A stretch of DNA of 64,000 nucleotides from Dryomyza anilis (Eukaryota > Arthropoda > Insecta > Diptera > Dryomyzidae): positions 7,708,501 through 7,772,500 of the forward strand of contig OX638133.1 in assembly GCA_951804985.1 (NCBI GenBank), written 5' to 3'. The position numbers and the translations under genes were made by a program. Shown piece by piece: positions 10,863 through 22,000 of this stretch; position 1 is the first letter of the stretch; each line of letters opens with the position of its first letter. The notes beneath the pieces are model-generated. The model had not been told where the DNA came from. It made no database searches and was given only the letters and a program-made list of their open reading frames with translations.

Positions 10863-13800
10863 TATTATATATATAGTATATATAGTAATTCTCGGTTTCC
10901 TTTGTCCGACTTAGAACAATCCTTAAACATGATATTTTGAATCAGATATAAAACATATTTTTGGAATTAAATGTTTCTATATTATGATTTCCCAAGAACA
11001 ATATTTTTACCTTAAAAAAAAAACTCTCTATTTCAGAGTTTTGGAACAGAGAAATGAATGTTCTTCTCTACCAAGTCAGTCTATGTGCTTCCACCAGGTA
11101 AGTGATTCTACCTATAGAATTTTAATTTATTTGTTTTGAGAGAGAAACTATCCCTCAATACTCGTAAATTATATGAACTCAAAATTATCTTTAATTAATT
11201 CAATCTTTGCTCTACCTCATCTTGAAAACCGATTTGTATTACATCTCAACTGGTTTTAGCTAAATGTTGTCTAATATCCACTTTCTGTGTTTCGAAACGA
11301 CCCTACAAGCCATTTTACGATAATTTTTAATTTCGATATAATAATGTTAAATTTATATATAAAACTCAAAGTATTTGAAAATTTAATTGCGCGTTCTTTA
11401 TAATTTTTGGCAATTAATAAAAATTTTCGAACAAATAAAATTTGTTTATCGAAAATAAATACATTTATGATATGATCTTTATATCTATAACGACAAAAAC
11501 AACGATAACATTTTAGACAGGTTCATTTTTATCGAAAAACCTATTGTTATCGTATCATTATAGATTATCGAAAACGACAATTTGAGCCTATAAATGATAT
11601 CGGTGCGATATCATAAAATTATCATTTGGTTTGTTGGGGAACGACGAAACGAAAATTTGACGAAAAATTTCGCCAAAAAAAAATTTTTGATTTCGTGTTA
11701 CTGACTTTTAAAACTTTGAAATTTATTCAAGATTACGTCACTCTCGTGTAATAGTCTTTCTCGTGTAATAGTCTTTCGAAATACAGTAAGATTTCTCCAA
11801 TTTTGGGTATTATTCCTTAATTTTGATGGAAAATATAGGACGAAAATTATATTAAAAGGGCATATTTAAAATAGTGGATTATATACCAGAAAAATAACAA
11901 TAAAAATCGTTTTATTGCATTTTGTATTAAAAATCTACAATCCAATTTCTATATAGCGTTACCACTTAGTACACAACACCATATTTTTCTAATTCAGTTT
12001 AAAATATTTCCAAAATTAATCGAAATATTGCGATTTATTTTTATATTAAAATTTACCTTGACAATTAGTGCAAAGCGTAGAGTTAAATTTTTGTTTCTAA
12101 CCTGTATTTTTCAAAGTCTGTATTGAAAAGCAGCAACTGTGAATTATGTTAAAATGAGGTCTATTGTAAACATAGTGAAAACTTGTTTTGTGAAATGTTA
12201 TTAGTAGAAATAATATATAAAAAATATCGAAAAAATTAATTTTTTATTATATTTTAAAAAGTTTTGCATAGAATTAAGAATGTAGGGATTATTTTCCATT
12301 GACTGAATAAATTGAAAATAATTAAAATTTAAATTTCAGCTAAAATGCTTTGTTTGTAAATTATGATTTTGGTAGAAAAAAGTAAAATTCTGCATAACTA
12401 AAAGAAGACTTTAAATAGCTTTAAACAAAGGTTTTAATAGCATCAAAATAAACTTTTAATAAAAGTCTGTATAATAAATAGTTTTAAGTTTTTAGTTACA
12501 CAGCAAATAACTGTTTATAGCTAGTTTTTGTTTGCAGTGTAATAAATGCGTCTAAATCGTTGTAGTTTATTCAGTTTATGTAGTTTTATTTTAAGTTTTT
12601 CGTTAATTTTTTTTTTTGTTATTTTTAATTTTAAATTATTATTTCAATTTTTATATATTATTCGAATTTATTAAACTTTTACTTTTTTTATACATTTTTT
12701 ATTTATTATTTAAGTTAATTTAAAAAGTATTTTTCCACTAACCATGTATTGTATTTCGAAAGTTCCATTTGATTTGTTTTAACATTTTTCACTATTTTGT
12801 AATAGTGCTTTTTTTGCTTTCACATAATTCCTATTAGGTTTGCGCTCGACCTATGCTAAATGCTTTTTTTGTTTTTTGTGCATAAAACTATTACGTATTT
12901 TTGTTAACAGTTTATTTTTTAAAATATTATTGGCTTTATGAATCAGACATTTGTTTTTTAGTTTTAGGTTTTTTTTTTTCATTAATAAGGTTTCAATAAT
13001 TTTACCCTGTTTCTTCTATATGCATTTTAAATTAAATGGGGTCTTTATTTTGCTTTAAAAACTACTTCGGAGAACACAGTTTATTTTGAGTTGAGGATTG
13101 ATTTTTTCTTTTTACAATTATTTTTAAAATAGTCTCATGTCTTATGCTTTTGACACTAACTTTAGTTTAAACTTTGCGTTTAGTCTATACAGCAAAAATG
13201 AAGTTTTTACATTGCTGCATATATGATAAGAAAATTTTATTTCCATTAAACTATGAATACTTTTGAAAATATTTTAAATTGCAAAAATTATATACTATGT
13301 AAAAACATTGTAAAAATTGGCAGTTTAAATTTTACATATTTTAAGTTTTAACGTAGTTTAGGGTTTTTCATTTTTAATATTGAGTAGGACGTTTATTGGG
13401 TTTTTTATATGGCACAATTTTGTCTTTAATGTCGAAAGTATAATTATTGTTTTGTGGGTATTTTGCAGCATATACGAATTACTTTATAACAAAAGGAAAA
13501 CTATTAAATTTTTAAAAATTATAAATGATTTTAAAACTCAAATGTACAAAAACACAATTTTAATAAAAAAAAAAACGGTATTTTATATGGTTATAAAAAA
13601 GCTCTAAACCACAAGCGTATTTAAATTTCATTTACTAATATATCCTATAATTTTATTTATTATCCATGAATCGAAATTTAAAAACAAAGTTCAATTAATC
13701 GCACTTAAATTGTCTTTAGCTATTAAAGTTAACTTTTCTTTATCGTCTGACAGACAAGAAACATCCCTGTTTAGCATGTCGCATGTTTTAAGTGATTACC

Positions 13801-14698
13801 CGTGCATCGTTTGCAGAATCACAACAGTTTATTATAGGAAAATCATTAGCAATAAATTGTATTTAATTTCGATGGCCACAAAATGGCTGACAAATTTGCA
13901 CACACACACCAAACTCAATGAGGTCTGTGGATTTTACAGCAGAGAATGGTAAAACAATTTTGGGTATTTTGTTTTGTAAAGCCAGAAATAATGTATGAGG
14001 ATTTATAGTAAATGGGATATTTATAGTGAAGGCGCAAATAGGGATGTGGCGGCAAATAATAAAGACATGCTAAATGGTGGCAAGTCACGCGAAAACCACG
14101 TAGAACTTTGTGGCCTGAGGCGGAATAGTAATTTTTGAGGAACAGCGCTACTTTATGAGTAATTTAGAGTGATTATATTGAGGAAGCGAATTTTAACATG
14201 TAGACAAAAAAGAAGAATTTTGTAAATACATAATTTTTTAAAATTTTTTTTTTTTTTAAATACGGAAATTGAAATAAAAGGTGAAGAAAATGTTAAGAAT
14301 TAATGGCGCATAATCATAGACAATTTTAAATCAACTTGAAATTTAAAATCAATGTTTATTTATTCTATATCAAATTTGTCGATAAATTCAAATTAATTTT
14401 TAAAGTTAACTCACTGTATTCATTGCATGTTCAGCCACAGTAGTGTCATTTGGTTTTGTTTTTCAAAACATTGAATGTATTGAAAAATAACAAAAATACT
14501 TCATAATACTTGACATCAACAAAACAAATACTGCAGTGAAGTGTAGTCGCTGGAAAGCACACTCTATAATACTGTAGACTGTCATTTCAAAATGCACCTA
14601 ATACTGTAGAGTGCAGTAGTTATGTATTTTTGGATTAAGATTTTGGATTAAGATTTTTCTTTTGAAAATGAAAAATAACCCGTTGCTGTAAATTATTT
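10863..14698. other. AT-rich intergenic DNA without recognised gene
   Basis: Apart from the 82-bp segment at 13128-13209 I see only A/T-rich low-complexity DNA, two adjacent copies of ctcgtgtaatagtctttc at about 11743-11777, and no conserved reading frame. Confidence 0.55.
13128..13209. repeat. 82-bp segment identical to 10281-10362
   Basis: Base-for-base identical over 82 bp, same orientation, about 2.85 kb apart. Flanks differ on both sides. It has no TIR or tail that would mark it as a transposon. Confidence 0.9.
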
Positions 14699-14991
14699 CC
14701 CTAGTTGAAATTTTTCATATTAGAGAAATCATGATCATTTTGTTTATAATGACGATCAGAGAATGCCAAGTTAAAAATAAAAACATCCGTTCACAGTCTC
14801 ATGATCCTATCAAAATAAACACAAAATATTTATAATAATTAACGTATTTTATGTATTTTTTTTTTAAACATTCAAGTTTTCTCTGAAAAATTTATTTCAG
14901 TAGATATGTACCCTATTAGACAGATCATTACCATATCATTTTGTTAAGATTATAAAAAACCGTCCATGACACTATCAAAATTTATGATAGG
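14699..14991 (+). mobile_element. CCCTAG-type MITE, copy C (diverged)
   Basis: The left end ccctagttgaaatttttc at 14699 and right end ctatcaaaatttatgatagg at about 14972 match the termini of copies A and B. Internal atgatcattttg words also match. It lies just downstream of the robo2 coding end and contains the first AATAAA on the minus strand. Confidence 0.6.
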
Positions 14992-15403
14992 TTTACTTGA
15001 CAAAATATATACCAGAGTCACTTTAAATTTAGAAATTCCATATCATATGCTCGCAAAATCCCCACAAAACTTTGGAAATGTCAAAAACTTTTGATTTTAT
15101 GATATACAACACATTGTATTCGATGATTATGACCTATTTTTTCAACTGATTTCACTTGTTTAATGTACAAATTACCATTTTTGTTTTGTTTTCACTCACT
15201 TAAAACATATAAAATACAAATACATGGCAACTGCAAAATATGCGCACTACTTACACTCATCGAAGTTAGCGTCGCGGCGCATCACCCTACACAATTCACT
15301 AAAAATACATGACAAACTCGTCGTAAATGATGTTGCCACCTACACCACCAATGCTGCCGACACCGATACCGCCACCCGGTGTCGTCAACCGCCGCAGAGT
15401 CTA
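14992..15403 (-). other. Start of robo2 3' UTR (poly(A) site not located)
   Basis: Directly after the stop comes an in-frame TAG, then 33 more open codons to a third stop at 15301-15299. Farther on the minus strand the only polyadenylation-like signal before the adjacent MITE is ATTAAA at 15164-15159. The first AATAAA lies inside the MITE copy at 14896-14891. The true 3' end cannot be decided from sequence. Confidence 0.45.
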
Positions 15404-16079
15404 TCAATTGTTCACCGTCGTCGCAGACGTCGTCATTGCTGAGTTGTTGGTGGTGGTGGCACCGGCGGCGGCCATCTTACCAGCGACTGTGGCCAGCGGT
15501 GCCATGATCACCGGTTCACCAGCCTCGGCATACAAACACGAACCCTCGCTGCACGAGCAGGTGTCGCCTTCGCGCGAACTGCTGCAACAATCGCTGCAGT
15601 TGCGATGCAATAGACCGGGCTCCTCGTAGGTGCAGTGACTTGACGACTTCAACATGCGATCGTGTTCGGACTCGGTGATGTCGGCAAAATTATTCGTCTT
15701 GTGGCTGCGATGATAGTGCGTCGATGTCGGTTTGCCACCAATGATGTTGTGCTCTTGGCTGCTGTCCGAGCGCATGGTGTCGTTGTTGGGATTGCTGTGG
15801 TGGGCGTGGTGGTGTGGATGCTGTTGGTTATGCTGCTGTCGCTGCTGTTCGTGATGATGTTGTGTATGTTGGTGGTGTGGATGCGAGTGCGAGTGACGCG
15901 AATGATCTGAGCACTCGGAGGAACATTGATAGATTTGATGGGAGGAAGAGTTCGGCGGCAGTTGGTTGGAGGAGCTGGAGGACTGATTGTGTAGTGGTTG
16001 GTACCAGCCTTCGCCTATGGAGCCCGGTGGTGGTAGTGGCTGGAGTGGGGATGAGAGTGCATCGCAGCTGGTGCAGGTT
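15404..16079 (-). CDS. robo2: robo2 terminal coding exon, His/Gln-rich region and conserved cysteine-rich end
   Basis: 676 nt, phase 2 in, ending at TGA (15406-15404), residues 1020-1244. It opens TCTSCDALSSPLQPLPPPGS, then EGWYQPL and HQIYQCSSECSDHSR. A His/Gln-rich tract about 40 residues long follows, then EHDRMLKSSS, and the conserved end SREGDTCSCSEGSCLYAEAG. The last 27 residues (APLATVAGKM onward, Thr/Ala/Asn-rich) do not match the Drosophila C-terminus I remember. Acceptor ttcaccaacag. A TAG immediately follows the TGA. Confidence 0.92.
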
Positions 16080-19000
16080 CTGTTGGTGAAATAGAGGAAA
16101 AGAAAGAGAAAAATATTTAGTTTAAACAACGAATTAAATGTAGGATTACTTGCTAATTACAATGTAAGTACTTTTTAGATTACTTTATATTCTTGTAATT
16201 ACCTAATCATATTATAAAACACCTATACAGTTTCAATTAACCTAATTTTTGTTTTTTTGTATTTTTACCCAGGGATTAGAAATAATTACTTTTTGCATTA
16301 CTTAAATAATGTTTGTTGTTATATGCCATTACTTTGAATTGTTTACTATGTAAATTATTACTTTCCAGTTTAATTGTGCATAATAAGTATGCATTACAAT
16401 TACTTGAAATTACTTCATTTTACTTTACATTACTTTAAAATACTTTAAATTACTTAAAATTACTTTAAATTACTTTAAATTACTTTAAATTACTTTAAAT
16501 TACTTTATATTACTTTAGATTACTTTAAATTACTTTAAATTACTTTAAATTACTTTAAATTACTTTAAATTACTTTAAATTACTTTAAATTACTTTAAAT
16601 TACTTGCAATTACTTGCAATTATGTTTAATTACTTTAAATTACTTTAAATTACTTTCAATTACTTTCAATTACTTTCAATTACTTTCAATTACTTTCAAT
16701 TACTTTAAATTACTTTATTGAGCAAAATAAAATATATGCGCTAAACTTGTGGACCTTATTACCATCGATTACATTATAAATTATTTGGACAACGCTTACC
16801 TGCCATTCGAACATCTCGAGTTATGCGTCCCAGTCGGCTGATACTCGGACACCGCATGTCTTGGCGCCGGGTAATGAATGTGAATGTTGCGTGCGGGCAG
16901 TTGTTGGGTGCCAGCGCCACCTGGCGGATAGTACGGCGGCAATGGCGGCGGATGTTGACCCGTCGGCGTGATCTGATAGCGATTCTGGGAGCCAGCGCAG
17001 GGCAACGGATTGTTGTAGTAATTCTCTTGGGGACGATTGGCGGCGCATTGAGGAGAGACACCCCATGTGGAGAAGCCGCCCGAGGAGCTGCTGTGAATGG
17101 ATGAATTTAAAGCGCTATAAAATTTGATAAAAAGAAAAGGAAAAAAACGGAAAATTGTTTAAAACAAGCGAAATAATTTTTGAAATATTAAAAAAGAATT
17201 TTAAAATATAAAAAATTAATAAAAATATAAAAAAAAACTTAATAAAGAAAACTTTAAAATATAAAAATACAAAATGCTAAATAAATAAAAAGAGACATAA
17301 ATATGACTGTTTTTAAAACTCACCTCTGATGTGTTGAAATGCCGGAGCCGCCGCTCTTTGAGCTCTTGCGCGACGATTGCGGCGAACCGGGCGCATAGCC
17401 GCCGCAGGACGACGGCACCGGCGGTGGATGCTCCGGTGGTGGTGGCAAGAATTCTGACCAATTAATTTGTTCTATTAGTTACAAGTTGCATTTTTGATTT
17501 GCGATTTTTTTTTATTATGAAAATTGCAGGATTTAGAAGGATGTTGTGGGAGTACCGGGACAATAAACCAGGAGCAGAAAATATGAAAAATAAAATTTTG
17601 GAAAAATTGGTATTAGCAGAGAAATAAAAATATCAATTAAATATAAATTACATAAAAATAAATATAAAAATAAAATTTAAAAATAAAATTTAAAATTTAT
17701 ATTTAAAATAAAATTCTTTAAAATGTTCAAGTATTAGAAATACTACGAACGAACTGCTTCAAAACACTTTAAATTTACGCCTCAAATAATTGAATTCTTA
17801 ATTTTGCCTCTGCAGGATATACAATGCCGCAGGACTAGAACCACCGCATTACAGCGCACAGCACAGCACAACAAACAACAATCATTTGGCTCCACTTAGG
17901 CAACTGTCAATGGCAATCAGGACATGAGAGCAGGAAATGCGGCAAAGAATGCCATACAAAAAAAAAAATACAAAAAAGAATCGAAAAAATCACGCAGGAC
18001 ATTGCAATCTCTTTAGGCAAATCTAATCGAGTGCGAAAACAAAAGAAATTTCAGACGGATTTAGAAAAACCCAAAATAAAAGAAATGGAATCGATGGCAA
18101 ATCTTTTGATGAATCGTAGAATGCCAGATAAATAGCAGTACACAGTAATATTAAGGCAAAGCAGAAGCTGCTAAAAACCGGCTGCCAACTGAAGTTGAAA
18201 ACGAGAAAAACAAAAAAGAAATAAAAAATTTAACTGGGCAAACTGACTTTGTGTGGAAATAGCAAAAAAAAAAGAACTATAAAGGAAGTCAAATTTTGCA
18301 GACACAATACAAAGTCCAATGAAAGCACAATGCCAAAAAAAAAAAAAAATTCTTGGAGAAAAATTCTACTGGAACATTCTTTTTTAAAATTCCTTTTCAA
18401 TCGAGAAATAGCCAATACTAAAGTTAGCAAAATGTTCAAAACATACCTGGTGGATATTGATGATAGTTGTGCTTATTGCCGGGACCACCTACTATAACGC
18501 CGCCTCCTATGCCGCCTCCAATGCCACCACCCACAATCATTCCAGCACCACCTACAAAACCATGTGGTGTCGTACCGTCCGAGTGTGGCGAATGCGTACC
18601 CGAATCCTGATCTGTGCTCGACGAACTCGTCTTCATGCAGGTCGTCTCCGTGGAGCTGCCAATAATCATGGTTGTTGCATAGGGTGTTGGATTTTCGGGA
18701 CTCTATTGTTTTGTAATATTTACGTACATTGCCAAGTCAAAAGAAAAACAAAAAAGAGAAAAAAGTTAAGAATTAATTTCAATTGTTTTTACGGAATATT
18801 GTGACTGGTTGTTAGTTGGGTGTTTGAGTCGTTTGTCACTTGCCTTTCTGCAATTGTAAAATGTGCTCATGTTGCGCGTATCCACCTCCGCATAATCGGT
18901 GCCACCATCCGATGTGTAATTCGACTGACTGTTTGCAGTCGATAGCAATTTGGTCTCGCTTAAGCCGGAGTCCTTGTCGGTGTCTGTGGTGCGCCAGCCT

Positions 19001-22000
19001 CTGTCGATCCAGAGGCTGTCCTTGCCATTGATGTTCAGGGCGGTGATTTCATTGGCGCTGACAACTATAGAAAACGGAGTAAAGGCAAATACATTTTAAA
19101 TATTTTAATAAACAAGAAATATATATATATTTTAAATAAAATGATTTCGAATCAAAAATAATTCCTAATGGTTGTAAATATAAAAATGTAGTTGGCTATT
19201 TTAAGTTTAAGTTAAAAGTTATTTTTATTTTATACAACCTATTCTAATATTTTATACAATAAACTAAAGCTAACCTCATGCGAAAATACCATAGTAAATT
19301 GAAGTATAAAATAAAGAAAAAATCATGTTGGATAATCGATGTTGGATAATCGATATTTTAGCTTTCCCGTGGTCAATTTTTAAATTTCTTATATCAAATG
19401 AAAGATGTTTCTACAAAGAATATCTATGCATATCTTATAATACTGTATACGTATAATAAGGATATGTCCATGGGTCATATCTGGATTCTTTGCTCTATTA
19501 CATCACCTATACCATGAGTTACACAAAGTTGAAGCCATAAAACTGATATACATATCGTATTTAAAAAGACAGCAATATTTTGGATTTAAAATATTTTTTA
19601 TTTGTCAGTGAAAAATAGTCCAATTTAGCGAGTATCATATTTATGGAACAATTAAAACATTTACAACCGTTTCATCCTAGTATAATTTAAACTGATTATT
19701 GAAGACAAAATCATGGCCTCATCATATTGGTGATGTAACTCTGGGCGTTGTGATAAGGTAAAAAATTGATCAGAAAATGATCAGATCGCTATTATGACCC
19801 TAATACAGCTTCTACTGGGGTGGATCGAATTTATCCGTATGTTTAAAATATTTAGGAACATTTATATGATAATAAAATATTAGCTAGATAATTTTACAAC
19901 TGCTCATTGAACACTAGAAAACTATTTTAGTGATATCTTTGCTTTCCCCTAGTCATTTTTATATCCTATTCTAAAAGTCAAAGGTTATATTCCATTTGAT
20001 CATTCAATTTGATTATTGTATATTCAATTTGATTATTGTATTACCTAGCGAAAGGTGTCAAGTTTATATTTTTCTGATCTATTTTTATTCTATTTAAAAT
20101 TTCAAACCTCTTTTTGGTTCTAAATTTTAAAAATCGTCAACTAAAACTTTCTCCAAAACAACTCCAAACAACTATATATCAACTTTTTCCTATTAATTCC
20201 CATTTTGTCAGTCATAAATTTTACTTCTACTTGGTACTACAAAAATGCTATCAAAATCGCACTTAATTTTCAACACATACCATGTGCTTCACAACTTTTG
20301 CCATATACGTATTTTTGAAATATTAATTTAGTACTAACCGCTGAGATGTCCCATCTCCTTGGTCAGCTGATGACGTCGCTTAAAGAACAACATGGCCGCA
20401 GCGGCTGAAATCAAAATGGCCAACAGCATCGTTATCACCAGCGCCATAAACCATGTCTCGTGCACGACATTCGTCGATTTGCGTTGTGTTGTCGTTGTGG
20501 CCGCATCGTCGGGCATGCCACCCGGTTGGTAGGCAAAGTGGCCACCCTCAGCGTGACTGCCACCGTGAATGCCGTTCATGGAACCGCTGGGATGGGCACG
20601 TGGCGGATGCACCAAGTGTGCGGGATCCATAAAAAGTGATATCTGCAATATGAAAATATAAAAATAATTTAAATATAATTATACTTTAAGTATTATTAAA
20701 TATTAGAGAAGTAAAAAGTATTTTTAGTAGTTTTCAAATGATTTTAAAAAAAATAATGTCAGGATTGATAAACTCAGACAACAAAAAAAAACATAAATTT
20801 AATAGTTTTTTTACTATTAAAATTAGGCAATTACTTAAATCGATAAATGCCATTATATACTATAAATACCGTTAAATTTACATAGAGTTTATATGAAAAT
20901 ATTTATTTTTTGTATACTATTAAATTAATATACTATTAATATATACTATTAAATCCAAATTTAAATAGGATTTTTTGGAATTTTTAAAGTATTTTCAAAT
21001 ATAAATAATTTTAATTGATTTTACGAATGAAATTCAATTTGAAGTTTTATTAATTTTAAACATTTTTATTATGCACACCCAGAAATATATACTATAAAAT
21101 CAATAGGAAAATCCCATTAAATACTGCAAAATTATTATTTTAATAAGAAAATCCCATTAAATACTGCAAAATACTATTAAATACTATTAAATACTATTAA
21201 ATTGTTTTTGTGTTTATATGAAAATATTACTTTTTTGTATACTTTTGAATAACTGTCCTATTGACCACTTTTAATACGATTTTTTTCTGAGTGCACTCTA
21301 TTTGAAAATGATGTAATCAAAATTGATAGAAGCTTAAAATCATTTCATTTTTAAAGCTAAAACTTTAAACTACACCATCATTCTAAATACAGAATTAGAC
21401 TGATATCCAAAACCGATATAAAAGGTTTTAAGAACGCTTGTCAAGCCGATATAAAACCTATATTGACTTTTAAACAGCTCTGAATATAGTCTATTGGTAT
21501 TTGATAAAATAAATATTTAATTTTTATCTATTTTTAGTTATTTTATTAGAATTATAAGTTAAATTTTCAGGTAATTAGGTGCAGTTTCTTATAAATATTG
21601 AAAATATAGAGACAAATTAAAATAAATACAAAAATAGAAATTAAAATCAAACACATAATTTAGAACCAAAACTGTTTCAATATACAACACAGAATCAGAA
21701 CTGAAAGGAAGCACGAATTAATCTACGTAGGGTCTACTACTATTAGAGATTAGGTTTTATAAAAAATAGTGGGAATTATTGTTTTCTTTGAATCCAATAA
21801 ATGTATCTTCAAAATTTTATAGAATTTTCGAAAGTTTCCGTATAATTTATTTTTATAATTTATTTATTGAATACTGCATTTTTGAGTTCAATTCATTTTA
21901 CAGTACTTTTAGGACTACGTTTTAGAATCAATATTTATAGAACTAAATTCAGAAATGAGTACCAAGATTTCGAAATACGTTTCTGTTTTAGTATTGAATC

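Noticed and set aside
15662..15910. Hydrophobic plus-strand frame that looks like a membrane protein
   Set aside because: Antisense shadow of the His/Gln-rich robo2 exon; CAC/CAG codons read backwards give Val, Met and Leu.
16774..17104. Two extra minus frames and one plus frame over the robo2 exon 16800-17114
   Set aside because: Only the frame with QNRYQITPTGQHPPP joins both neighbours in phase and matches Robo tails.
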